Shown here piece by piece: positions 25,503 through 34,118 of a stretch of DNA of 64,000 bases. The number at the start of each line of letters is the position of its first letter. The stretch's first letter is position 1. Under the pieces are notes generated by a model. It saw only the letters and a program-made list of their open reading frames with translations. It did not search any database and had not been told where the DNA came from. The position numbers were made by a program, and so were the translations under genes. This DNA is from JBCCBV01 sp039033855 (lineage in GTDB: Bacteria > Planctomycetota > Phycisphaerae > Phycisphaerales > Phycisphaeraceae): the NCBI GenBank assembly GCA_039033855.1, contig JBCCBV010000004.1, positions 114,214 to 178,213 of the forward strand. The letters are read 5' to 3'.

Positions 25503-26947
25503 CAGGCGCCGCCTTCCTGCGCCGCGGCGCGGGTGAGCGAAACCTCGAACGACACGCCGGCGCCGTCGTCCTGCGACCAATCGCGCAGGCCCACGTCGGT
25601 GAACGGCCCGGCGTCGCGCAGGCGGTCGACAAACGTGAGCATGGCTTGGCGCGAAGCCGCGCGCCCCGAGAAGGTGGCCCGGCCGTCTTCGTCCAGCCGG
25701 AGACGGGTGGCCCAGACCGAGCCGTCGGTCGGCGCAGCGCGGGTGAGGTCGGCGAGCGCCCGGAGCATCTCGGGCCGTTGATCGAACCACGGGCGGGCGA
25801 GCCGGACGCTGCCGAAGGTTTCTTCGACCGCCAAGGCGAGCGGCTCGAGCTTGTCGCGCTCGGCCGAGAGCTTCGCGACGCGCTGTTGCGCATCCCACGC
25901 CGTCCAGCCCAGGCCGCCGATGACCAGGGCGACGATCGCCGCGGCCCAAACCAGGCGTCGGCGGGCGCCGTTCCAGCGCGGCTCGGCGGGCGGGTCGAGC
26001 CGGCCGGCACTCAGGTCGATGAGGGGTGGCTGCTGCGTTGCCGCCCCACGCCATGCGTCTGCGAGCGCTGCGGCGGCGTCGACCGCGGGCGCGTCGATCA
26101 CGTCGGCCTGGGCGGCCAGGGCTTCGCGCACGGCGTGCAGGTTCGGGGCGTCGGTCGCGTCGGCCGGGCACCAAGCCAACCGCAGGCGCGGGGCTGAGCC
26201 CCATGCCGATGGGCCGTGCCCCAAGACGGCCCGCAACACCGCACCGGCCCAGCCTTCCGCGGACAAACCTGCGCCCGCGGCGGGGCCAGCGGTCTGGCCT
26301 GAATCCGAGTCGTTGGACGACCCGGCGCTCGGCATCAAAGGCAAGGGCGCCAGCGCGACCACCGACGCCGGGGCGCCGTCAGAAATCGACTCCGAATCGA
26401 GCAGCACCACCTCGGGGCCCTGCGGGTCGGCCCACACCCGGGCGTGGACCGCGTCGTGGGCGCCGGGAGCCTGCGCGAGCGCCACGTGCGTGGGCGTCAG
26501 GCCGGCGAGCTTCAGCCCGGCCGTTGCGGCCACGGCCCGGGCCTGCTCGAGCGCCCGGCGCGGCGCGGCCACCAGCACGGCCTGGGCGGCGCCGTCGTCC
26601 AACGCGTCGAACACCATGGCGCCGTCGGGCGAAGCGGCTTCGGCCGCGAGACGCAACAAGCCCAGCCGCTCCTCGGTGCCGGTTACGGGAGGCAGGTCGC
26701 GCCGGCGTGTCAACACCGCGTGCGCGGGCAACCCGATGACCAACGAACGCGCCCGCCAACCCTGCTCGGCCAGCGCTTGGGGCACCGCGGCGCCGAGCGC
26801 CTCGGGCTTCGCCAGCGCAAGGTCTTTGGAAAGCGAGATCGATGGTACGGCCTGACCATGGGCGCACACGGCCAGCCGAGGGGCCCCTGCGCCCGGGGCC
26901 GGCAGCACGAGCGCGGCCAGCTTGGTTGTCCGGGGTGTCTTGCTCAT
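25502..26947 (-). CDS. gspL: GspL-like protein (PilM-like domain plus PilN-like domain)
   Basis: The 481-residue protein combines a cytoplasmic actin-like PilM-type region (about residues 1-310), a single transmembrane helix (RRLVWAAAIVALVIGGLGWTA) and a periplasmic ferredoxin-like domain with a coiled-coil start (KLSAERDKLEPLALAVEE) and RDWSQDDGAGVSFEVSL. This is the GspL architecture that anchors the GspE ATPase to the inner membrane. Its ATG overlaps the gspK stop (ATGA at 26944-26947). Confidence 0.85.
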   Translation of the reverse strand: MSKTPRTTKLAALVLPAPGAGAPRLAVCAHGQAVPSISLSKDLALAKPEALGAAVPQALAEQGWRARSLVIGLPAHAVLTRRRDLPPVTGTEERLGLLRLAAEAASPDGAMVFDALDDGAAQAVLVAAPRRALEQARAVAATAGLKLAGLTPTHVALAQAPGAHDAVHARVWADPQGPEVVLLDSESISDGAPASVVALAPLPLMPSAGSSNDSDSGQTAGPAAGAGLSAEGWAGAVLRAVLGHGPSAWGSAPRLRLAWCPADATDAPNLHAVREALAAQADVIDAPAVDAAAALADAWRGAATQQPPLIDLSAGRLDPPAEPRWNGARRRLVWAAAIVALVIGGLGWTAWDAQQRVAKLSAERDKLEPLALAVEETFGSVRLARPWFDQRPEMLRALADLTRAAPTDGSVWATRLRLDEDGRATFSGRAASRQAMLTFVDRLRDAGPFTDVGLRDWSQDDGAGVSFEVSLTRAAAQEGGA

Positions 26948-28314
26948 GGCGCCCCCCCGGTCAATCCCGAGCGCTGGGCCAGCGTGTCGGGCGACACCCC
27001 CGAGCGCAGCTGCGTGAGGATGTCGGGGTCGAGCGGCCAGCCCAGGGGCGTGAGGTCTTCGACGTGCACGATGCGCGGGCCCTCGAGCACGGCCGTGTCG
27101 ATCACCACGAACAGCCGGCAGAACGCCCGGCCGTCGCCGGTGACCGCCACGATGTCGGCAGAGAACTGCTCTGAGCCGATCGAGATGTCGTCGTCGAGCT
27201 GGACAAACGCCTCTTCGCCCAGCGTTGTGCGGAGCCAGCTGAGGTTCGAGCCTTCGTCGAGTGCCCGGCGTGCCGAGACCATCTTCTGGCCGTCGCCAAC
27301 CTGCAGGTCGTCGATGCCGTCGATCACCCCGGCGGGCGCCGAGAGGATGTCGACTACGCCGGCCTCGTTCTGGCTAATTTCGACCAGACGGGGCTGGAGC
27401 GCACGGGCCTCGGCGATGGTGGCGCCGCTTTCGACCAGCGCCGTGGCGAGCGTGGCGTAGCGGCGGCCGTTGACCATGGCGGTCGCGATTTCCGATCCGC
27501 GCGACCCGGACACCACCTGGCCAATGGCGTTTTGCAGTTGCTCGGGCGTGCTGTCGTCGACGTGGGTTTTGCGCCCGCCGATCCATTGCACGCTGTTGCG
27601 GGTCCAAACGGTGGCGACGTCGAACAGCCCGCGATCGAGCTGGCCGTCGGCGTTGTCGGGCGGGAAGCTGCGGTCGCCGTCGTTTTCGTTCGGGTCGAGC
27701 ACGCCGTTGCGGTTGCGGTCTTCCCCGAAGACGATTTGGCGGTCGAAGCCGCGGATCAGCAGGAGTTCTTCGAGCGATTCCAACGGGGCGTTCTTGGCGC
27801 GGTAAGGCGGGTCGAGCGATAAGTAGTAGTCGCTCTCGGCGCCGCCTTCGGAGAGTTCTTCATTGGCGTCGCGCCAATCGGCCACCGCGGCAGACAGGCC
27901 CGAGTCCATGCCGGTCAGCCGGGCGAGGTCGTCGGCCACGGCCCGGTTGAGGTTCAGCTTGGCGCCTTCGGGCACAAGTCCGAACACGGCTGCGTCGTCG
28001 GTTTCGAGGTCGCGCCCGACGATCCAGTAGAGGCCGTCGCCCATGCGCCCGGCTTCGGCGGGCATGTCGCCAAGCGAAGGCGCCTCGCCGGCGAGGATCG
28101 ACCGGCGCAGCGACGCCGTCGCCGCCCGCGCCGCGCCCTCGGCGATCCAGCGTGCTTCGACCGACGCGGCGTTGACGGCCTCGGCCCGCATCGACGCCCG
28201 CACCCGGGCGGCCGTGGCCAGAAGCAGGCCGGCCAACACCAGCGTCAGCGCCAGGGCGGTCAACAGGATCACGCCCGATCGGCGTGGGCCGGGGAGTCGT
28301 GCCGGTTCAGCCAC
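26944..28314 (-). CDS. gspK: GspK minor pseudopilin
   Basis: The 456-residue protein has a prepilin-like N-terminus (PRRSGVILLTALALTLVLAG) without the consensus Glu5, as is typical of GspK. It then has the large GspK alpha domain with KLNLNRAVADDLARLTGMD and SLEELLLIRGFD, and an Asp/Asn-rich calcium-like loop (GEDRNRNGVLDPNENDGD). GspK caps the pseudopilus tip with GspI and GspJ. The GTG at 28314 is chosen because a strong GGAGG lies six bases upstream, inside the end of gspJ. Confidence 0.88.
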   Translation of the reverse strand: MAEPARLPGPRRSGVILLTALALTLVLAGLLLATAARVRASMRAEAVNAASVEARWIAEGAARAATASLRRSILAGEAPSLGDMPAEAGRMGDGLYWIVGRDLETDDAAVFGLVPEGAKLNLNRAVADDLARLTGMDSGLSAAVADWRDANEELSEGGAESDYYLSLDPPYRAKNAPLESLEELLLIRGFDRQIVFGEDRNRNGVLDPNENDGDRSFPPDNADGQLDRGLFDVATVWTRNSVQWIGGRKTHVDDSTPEQLQNAIGQVVSGSRGSEIATAMVNGRRYATLATALVESGATIAEARALQPRLVEISQNEAGVVDILSAPAGVIDGIDDLQVGDGQKMVSARRALDEGSNLSWLRTTLGEEAFVQLDDDISIGSEQFSADIVAVTGDGRAFCRLFVVIDTAVLEGPRIVHVEDLTPLGWPLDPDILTQLRSGVSPDTLAQRSGLTGGAP

Positions 28315-29200
28315 CGGACGCCTCCAATCGCCGCGCGGCCTCGGAGGCGCCCATGACCATGGGCACGACGCGGTGGACCGTCGATTGGGCCATCCATGCA
28401 CCGTCTGCAGACGCGGGCGTGTCGGGCTCGGTGGTGAAGCTCAGGCGCAGCTCGACAGACACCGGCAGGTAGTTGTCTTCGGCGCCGCTGAACCATTCTT
28501 CGCGCCACGCTTCGCCGTCGTGGTAACGCACGTCGAAGCCGGTGACATCGCGGGCGAGCACCTGGCGGTAGACCTGGGGCTCGTCGGACGAAAGCAGGTC
28601 AACGGTGACGTCGCGCACCAGCACGCCGGTAGGGTTGGCGGCCGTCAACGTGGTGGCGAGCACCTCGGCCGTGGGATCGGCGGGCAGGGTCAACGGCTCG
28701 GGCAGCAGGCTCGCCGCGTCGAAGTTCAAGACCGAAGCGTTGCGGGCCTGGTCGAACGCGCTGCGAGCGGCGCCCAGGGAAGACGGCGCCTCGGCGGGCG
28801 CCACGACCTTGAACTCCACCTTGAACCAGGCGCCCTTGGGGGCGGCGGCGCGGAAACGAGGGCTTGTGGTGTGAAACACGAGAACGTCAACCGGCCGGCC
28901 CAGCTCGTCGGCGATGTCCTGCCCTTCGAACCCGCCGGAGAGGATGCCCACCGGACGCGCGGCGCCGAGCAGGTCTTCCGCAACCACGCCGAGCCCGCTG
29001 CGGGCCGACGCGCCCGCGCCGATCGCCGATTCGACCGACCGCCCGGCCTTGAAGCCGATCCGCAGCGCCCCGTACAGCATGGCCGCGACGAGCAAGCTCA
29101 CCAGCATCGCCAGGATCAACTCCAGCAGCGTGAACGCGCGGCGCCGGCGCACAACATGGGCGCGCGCACGGCGGGGTTTCGGGTTGCGGCTGGGGAACAT
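28307..29200 (-). CDS. gspJ: GspJ minor pseudopilin
   Basis: The 297-residue protein has a basic leader and the type III prepilin motif RRAFTLLELILAMLVSLLVA, with Phe/Thr at +1/+2 and Glu at +5 of the mature helix. The beta-rich C-terminal domain fits the GspJ family. The start is the ATG at 29200; a GTG directly before it is possible. It lies between gspI and gspK and overlaps gspK by 8 bp. Confidence 0.85.
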   Translation of the reverse strand: MFPSRNPKPRRARAHVVRRRRAFTLLELILAMLVSLLVAAMLYGALRIGFKAGRSVESAIGAGASARSGLGVVAEDLLGAARPVGILSGGFEGQDIADELGRPVDVLVFHTTSPRFRAAAPKGAWFKVEFKVVAPAEAPSSLGAARSAFDQARNASVLNFDAASLLPEPLTLPADPTAEVLATTLTAANPTGVLVRDVTVDLLSSDEPQVYRQVLARDVTGFDVRYHDGEAWREEWFSGAEDNYLPVSVELRLSFTTEPDTPASADGAWMAQSTVHRVVPMVMGASEAARRLEASGG

Positions 29201-29252
29201 CACGTCGGTAAGGCTCTCGATCCAAAGGGGAAATGCGGGCGATAAGTCGGGG

Positions 29253-29684
29253 CTAAAACTCGTCTTCGGCGACCACGGTGGCGATCGCGAGCGCGCGCGG
29301 CCGTCCGCTGCGGGTCCAGGACACGGTGGCGGTGAGTTGTTTGACGCCGGGCGCCGTCCAGTCTTCGGCGATGAGGTTCCACGTGAAACGTTCGGCCGGG
29401 GCGCCGAAACGCTCGGCGTCGAACGCGCCCTCGGCGTCGCCGGACTCCCACGTGCGCTCGGCCACGGCGTCGGCCAAGACGCTTTCGGCCAGCGTGCGGG
29501 CCAAGGCGCGGTCGCGCGTGTCGCCCGCGGCGGCGGTGGCTCCGGTGAGCCCGCGCAAGATCACCGGCATCACAATCGCCACCAAAAGCAACGCCGCCAA
29601 CACCTCGATTAAGGTGAAGCCGGATGAACGAAAATCCCGCTCTCGCCGAACCGAGCATTTTAATCGCGGTGGCGCACTACTCAT
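29253..29684 (-). CDS. gspI: GspI minor pseudopilin
   Basis: The 143-residue protein has the prepilin cleavage motif SSGFTLIEVLAALLLVAIVM and the short GspI-type C-terminal domain (ARTLAESVLADAVAERTW, then LTATVSWTRSG). The EVLAAL core of the helix is typical of GspI. The ATG lies inside the last codons of gspH (8-bp overlap). Confidence 0.87.
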   Translation of the reverse strand: MSSAPPRLKCSVRRERDFRSSGFTLIEVLAALLLVAIVMPVILRGLTGATAAAGDTRDRALARTLAESVLADAVAERTWESGDAEGAFDAERFGAPAERFTWNLIAEDWTAPGVKQLTATVSWTRSGRPRALAIATVVAEDEF

Positions 29685-30180
29685 CGCTGGGCTCCGTGAC
29701 CGAGAACCGCTCGAAGGCGTCGGCCGGGGCGGCGCGCACCAAGGCCACGGCGTGTCGGCCGGACGCGAGCACCACGGACGCCGGGGCGCCCAGGCCGTCG
29801 GGCTGGAAGTCGATCCAGGCCTCGGTGGCCGTCACCCCGCCGACCGCGGCCCAGATTTGCACGTCGTCGGGCAGCGTGAACGGCCCGGCCCAGTCGGCGT
29901 CGGGGAGGTCGAACTGATCGGCGGGGCGCAGGGCGTACGCGCGACGGCTGGGGTCGATGACCACGACATAGGCCCGGACGTCTTGCCGCGCACGTACGGC
30001 CGCCTGAACCAGCGTTGCATCGAGTTGATTGGCGGCGTCCTGCAACCGCGCGCGCTCCGACCACCCGCTCAGCCGGGGTAGCGCCAGCCCGGCCATGAGC
30101 GCCACGATCACCCCGACGAGAATCAACTCGAGCAGCGTGAACGCGCGGGGGCAACGAGATGGTGCGTGCGGTACCGGCAT
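29677..30180 (-). CDS. gspH: GspH-like minor pseudopilin
   Basis: The 167-residue protein has the prepilin motif PRAFTLLELILVGVIVALMA with Glu5, then a GspH-type beta domain (LVQAAVRARQDVRAYVVV). Position between gspG and gspI supports gspH. The start is the ATG at 30180; the frame stays open further upstream but only as a shadow of gspG. Confidence 0.82.
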   Translation of the reverse strand: MPVPHAPSRCPRAFTLLELILVGVIVALMAGLALPRLSGWSERARLQDAANQLDATLVQAAVRARQDVRAYVVVIDPSRRAYALRPADQFDLPDADWAGPFTLPDDVQIWAAVGGVTATEAWIDFQPDGLGAPASVVLASGRHAVALVRAAPADAFERFSVTEPSDE

Positions 30181-30199
30181 GAGCGATGCCCGACTCGGG

Positions 30200-30703
30200 T
30201 CAGCGGTTTTCGGACCAGTTGGCGATGTCGTCGCCGCCGCCCTGCTTGCCGTCGGGCCCAAAGGAGAACAGGTCGAAGCCGTCGGTGTTCTGCGTGCCCG
30301 GCGCCCGGTACTGCCAGGCGTTGCCCCACTGGTCGACGGGGACCTGGTCGTCGTCGAGCAGACGGCCCGGCCAGTCGGCCACATTGCCGGGATCGGTGAT
30401 AAGCGCTTCGAGGCCTTGCGCTGTCGTGGGGTACGCGCCGGTGCGCAGCTCGTAGGTGCCCAGCGCGAGCTTAAAGGTTTCGAGCTGCGAGCCCGCGGCT
30501 TTGATCTTGGCGTCCGCCGATTGCCCGGCGAAACGCACGCCCACGATGCCCGCGAGCACCGCCAAAATCACCAGAACCAACAGCAGTTCGAGCAGGCTAA
30601 AGCCGCGTCCTCGGACGTTACGACCCCGAACATTGCGGCGCCGCAAGTTGCAACGCTGCGTACGAAGAAAGGTCGAGGTCAGGCAAGGGTCGGGGTGGAT
30701 CAA
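30200..30703 (-). CDS. gspG: GspG major pseudopilin
   Basis: The 167-residue protein has a long Arg/Asn-rich leader, the cleavage motif GRGFSLLELLLVLVILAVLA, and the GspG hallmarks GAYPTTAQGLEAL, DQWGNAWQYR and the C-terminal calcium loop region FDLFSFGPDGKQGGGDDI. It is the main subunit of the secretion pseudopilus. The leader (about 32 residues) is longer than usual. Its ATG overlaps the gspF stop (ATGA at 30700-30703). Confidence 0.93.
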   Translation of the reverse strand: MIHPDPCLTSTFLRTQRCNLRRRNVRGRNVRGRGFSLLELLLVLVILAVLAGIVGVRFAGQSADAKIKAAGSQLETFKLALGTYELRTGAYPTTAQGLEALITDPGNVADWPGRLLDDDQVPVDQWGNAWQYRAPGTQNTDGFDLFSFGPDGKQGGGDDIANWSENR

Positions 30704-31992
30704 CGGACGGCCTCCCAGAGGTCAAACACGGGCAAAAGCATGCCGACGACGATCACGCCGATCAGCGCGGACATGGCGAACAACACGCCGACTTCGGCAA
30801 ACGCCACGAGCGAGCGGAGCTTGCGGTCTAGCTCGCCCTCGGCCTCGTCGGCCATGCGGACCAGCTCGGTTTCGAGCCGGCCCGACTCTTCCGCGACGCC
30901 GATCATTTCGACCACGTCGCCGGGGAACAGCGAGGCGCAAATCCCGAGGCTCTTGGCCAGCGGCTCGCCATCGCTCACGCGTTCGACGGCGTCTTCGAGC
31001 GTGTCGGCCAGCAACTGATTGCCCACGGCCTGCCTGGCCACGCGGAGTGCGGTCAGCAACGGCACGCCCGCGCCGATCAGCCGGCCGAGCATGCGCAGGA
31101 ATCGGATCTGGGCGAACTGGCGGATCACCGGGCCCACGGCCGGGGCCGCGGCCAGCAGCCGGTCGCGCACCCGCCGGCCTTCGGCCGAGGCCACCGCGCG
31201 CTTGCCGGCGATCACGCCGAGCACAAGGGCGATCGCGATAAACACGCCGTAGCCGCGCACGCCGTCGCTGGCGCCCTGCACGATGCGGGTCAGCAGCGGC
31301 AACTCTCGGCCGAAGTCGTCGAAAATCTCGGAAAACCGGGGGATGAACCACGACAGCAAAAACGTGACCACCCCGGCGGCCACGACCGCGAGCACGGCCG
31401 GGTAGATCATGGCGCTCGAGACACGGCTGCGCAGCTCGCGCTCGCGCGTCATCAGCTCGGCGATTTGACGGAGCACGGCCGGGAGGAACCCCCCCGCTTC
31501 GCCGGCCTGGACCATGGCGATGGACACCCGCGGGAAGGTCTTGGGGTACCGGCTCATGGCCGAGGCCAGGGATTCGCCGTCGGACACCCGGGATTTCACC
31601 TCGGCCCAGATCGCCTTGGCCGCGGGCTGCCGCGCTTCGCGCTCAAGCACGGTCAGCGCCCGGCTGAGCGACACCCCGGCGGTCAGCAGGTTGCCCATCT
31701 GACGCACCATCGCCAGGGTCTGGGTGGTCGACAGCCTGCGACCCGCGCGCGCCGTTGGCGACGCTTTCGACGGCGCCGTCTCTTTGCGCTCCGCCGAAGT
31801 CTCCGCTCGACCGGGCTTGGGCGCAGCACGACGGCGCGGCGCGTCGCGCTCGGCCGTGGGCGCGTCGAGCCGGGTCGGATGCAGCCCCATCGACGCGAGC
31901 GCCGCCAGGGCCGCGGCGCGGTCGCCAGCGGTCAGCGAGCCCGACCGGCGTTCGCCGGAGCCGGTCAGCGCGATGTACTGGAACTGAGCGAT
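30700..31992 (-). CDS. gspF: GspF inner-membrane platform protein, probable AUC start
   Basis: GspF is the polytopic platform that GspE acts on. Two T2SSF domains are visible (TLAMVRQMGNLLTAGVSL; FLRMLGRLIGAGVPLLTAL) with the membrane helices FLLSWFIPRF and the C-terminal GVIVVGMLLPVFDLW. The first ATG (31890) would remove the conserved N-terminal piece AQFQYIALTGSGERR to ALASMG, which every GspF has. Reading upstream, the frame has no ATG, GTG or TTG before an in-frame TAG at 32004-32006. It does have ATC at 31990-31992, which would encode MAQFQYIAL, with AGGA ten bases upstream. I therefore start at this AUC. Conservative alternative: 30700-31890. Confidence 0.9.
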   Translation of the reverse strand: MAQFQYIALTGSGERRSGSLTAGDRAAALAALASMGLHPTRLDAPTAERDAPRRRAAPKPGRAETSAERKETAPSKASPTARAGRRLSTTQTLAMVRQMGNLLTAGVSLSRALTVLEREARQPAAKAIWAEVKSRVSDGESLASAMSRYPKTFPRVSIAMVQAGEAGGFLPAVLRQIAELMTRERELRSRVSSAMIYPAVLAVVAAGVVTFLLSWFIPRFSEIFDDFGRELPLLTRIVQGASDGVRGYGVFIAIALVLGVIAGKRAVASAEGRRVRDRLLAAAPAVGPVIRQFAQIRFLRMLGRLIGAGVPLLTALRVARQAVGNQLLADTLEDAVERVSDGEPLAKSLGICASLFPGDVVEMIGVAEESGRLETELVRMADEAEGELDRKLRSLVAFAEVGVLFAMSALIGVIVVGMLLPVFDLWEAVR

Positions 31993-32095
31993 ACGCGGGG
32001 CTTCCTAAGGGGTCTTTGCAAAAAGGGTCTTCGCACGCCGGGTGCGACCGGATGCGGGCGCAGGCGCCGCCGGCCCGGCCGGAGGCGGCTAGAGG

Positions 32096-33802
32096 TCAAG
32101 TCGTGGCGCGCTCGTCCTTCGTGACGCGCAAGAGTTCTTCGAGCGTGGTCCGGCCGTCGCGGACCAGGCGCCAGCCGTCTTCGCGCAGGGTGCGCATGCC
32201 GTTGCGCTGGGCCACCGCCCGGATCTGGCCGGTGTCGGCGCGCTGGTTGGTAAGCGCCCGCAGTTCGTCGTCGAGAGTCATCACCTCGAACACGCCCTGC
32301 CGACCGCGGTAGCCGGTGCCCACGCAGTGTTCGCAGCCGCGGCCAACGTGGAGCGACTCGGGCAGGTCGACGCCGAGTTCGTCGCGCATCTTTTGGGCGT
32401 CTTCGACGGGGATCTCGGTTTTGCAGTGCTCGCAGATCAGGCGGACCAGCCGTTGGGCCATGACCAGTTCGAGCGACGAGCCCACCAGGAACGGCTCGAC
32501 GCCCATGTCGATCAGCCGGGCCACGGCGCCGGGCGCATCGTTGGTGTGCAGCGTGGAAAACACCAGGTGGCCGGTGAGCGAGGCTTGCACGGCGATCTCG
32601 GCGGTTTCGCGGTCGCGGATCTCGCCCACCAGCATCACGTCGGGGTCGTGGCGCAACAGCGCCCGCAGGCCCACGGCGAAGGTCAGGCCCGTCTTCGTAT
32701 CGACCTGGATCTGGTTGACGCCTTCGAGGTGGTACTCGACCGGGTCTTCAACGGTGGTGATCTTCCGGTCGATCGAGTTGATGCAAGCGAGCCCCGCGTA
32801 CAGCGAGGTCGTCTTGCCCGAACCGGTGGGCCCGGTCACCAACACGATGCCGTGCGGCATGCCCAGGGCTTTTTGGAAGGTGCGCAGGTCTTGGCCGTGC
32901 ATGCCCAGCGACTCGAGCCCGGTGACGGTGTCGGACCGGTTGAGCAGGCGCAGCACAACCGATTCGCCGTGCAACATGGGGATGATGGACACGCGCACGT
33001 CGACGTCGGCGCCGGCCAGGCGGAGCTTGATCCGGCCGTCTTGCGGCAGGCGCTTTTCGGCGATGTCGAGGTGGGCCAGGATCTTCAAGCGCGAAACGAT
33101 GGCGGCCTGAAACCGCCTGGCGCTCGGCGGCGGCGCGGCATCGACCAGCACCCCGTCGATCCGGTAACGCACCGACATCCGCTCCTCGAACGGCTCGATG
33201 TGCACATCGGTGGCCCGGCGGCGCAGCGCGTCGGCCAGCACCTGGTTGACGAACTTGACGATGGACGCGTCGCTGGCGGAATCGTCGGCGTCGGACAGGT
33301 CGAGCCCGGCGGACAGGTCGGCCTCGAGCTCGTGCGTCGCCTCGGCGTCGCGGTCGGCCGCGAGCGACTGCACCGTGTCGGCGCCGAGCCCGAGCGCCTG
33401 GCGCAGCAGCGCCTCGATGCGGTCGCCCGACGCGAGCACGGGGCGCCAATCGACCCCGGTACGCAAGCGGAGCTCGTCGAGGCCTTCGGTGTCGAACACG
33501 GTGGCCACGGCCACGCGGCCGCGATCGCCCTGCTTGGACAGCGGCAGCATCTTGTGCTCGGTCAGCAGCCGGGCCGGCAGGTCGGCCAGCAGCGCCGCGT
33601 CGGGGCGGAAGCCTTCGAGGTCGACGTACTCCGATCCGGCGAAACGCGCGATCTCGGGCAACACACGGTCGGGCGCCAGGCCGTCGGCCGACAGCACCGC
33701 GCACTCGGGTGAACGGCCCTCGGCCAATAGTTCTTCGGCGCGCAGGCGCGTCGCGGCGTCCAACAGACCCGACCGGCTGAGCTCGTCCAACAACATCCGC
33801 AT
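32096..33802 (-). CDS. gspE: type II secretion ATPase GspE
   Basis: The 568-residue protein drives pseudopilus assembly. An N-terminal GspE_N domain (about residues 1-150) is followed by the ATPase core: DVHIEPFEERMSVRYRIDG, Walker A GPTGSGKTTSLYAGL, the Asp box VEDPVEY, Walker B LRHDPDVMLVGEIRD, the His box LTGHLVFSTLHTNDAPGA, and the zinc site with two CEHC motifs. The start is the ATG at 33802; an ATG two codons later is possible. It is the first gene of the operon; 103 bp separate it from gspF. Confidence 0.95.
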   Translation of the reverse strand: MRMLLDELSRSGLLDAATRLRAEELLAEGRSPECAVLSADGLAPDRVLPEIARFAGSEYVDLEGFRPDAALLADLPARLLTEHKMLPLSKQGDRGRVAVATVFDTEGLDELRLRTGVDWRPVLASGDRIEALLRQALGLGADTVQSLAADRDAEATHELEADLSAGLDLSDADDSASDASIVKFVNQVLADALRRRATDVHIEPFEERMSVRYRIDGVLVDAAPPPSARRFQAAIVSRLKILAHLDIAEKRLPQDGRIKLRLAGADVDVRVSIIPMLHGESVVLRLLNRSDTVTGLESLGMHGQDLRTFQKALGMPHGIVLVTGPTGSGKTTSLYAGLACINSIDRKITTVEDPVEYHLEGVNQIQVDTKTGLTFAVGLRALLRHDPDVMLVGEIRDRETAEIAVQASLTGHLVFSTLHTNDAPGAVARLIDMGVEPFLVGSSLELVMAQRLVRLICEHCKTEIPVEDAQKMRDELGVDLPESLHVGRGCEHCVGTGYRGRQGVFEVMTLDDELRALTNQRADTGQIRAVAQRNGMRTLREDGWRLVRDGRTTLEELLRVTKDERATT

Positions 33803-34118
33803 GAGACGATTTGCCTCTCCGCCGACCGGGGGCCGGGCCGTGCAACCCGCACAGGCTAAGGGGACAGACGCCGAGCGTCCGGCCGGGTTCCGGCAGACCC
33901 GCCAAAGCGCCACGCGGCCGGGCCGTGCTGCCCTTCAGCCGCCGCGCACAACCACCGCCCACGCCATCCCGGCGTACTAGAACGATCGAGACACCCGGGC
34001 ATTGCGTCGCACCCACGGTTTTCTAGTTCAGCGGTCCCATGCCCTGTCCGGCAGAAGGATTTCCCGACGATTCGGCTACGCTGACGACGCTTTCGCCCCC
34101 CTGCCCCGGAGCCGTGTG
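33803..34118. other. intergenic region between divergent gspE and the MurQ-like gene
   Basis: This 316-bp stretch should contain both promoters. I see no convincing gene. It contains two copies of GCCGGGCCGTGC, near 33831 and near 33914. A possible sigma70-like pair for the plus-strand gene is TTGCGT at 34002 with TAGTTC at 34024 (16-bp spacer), but the -10 is poor. Confidence 0.4.
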
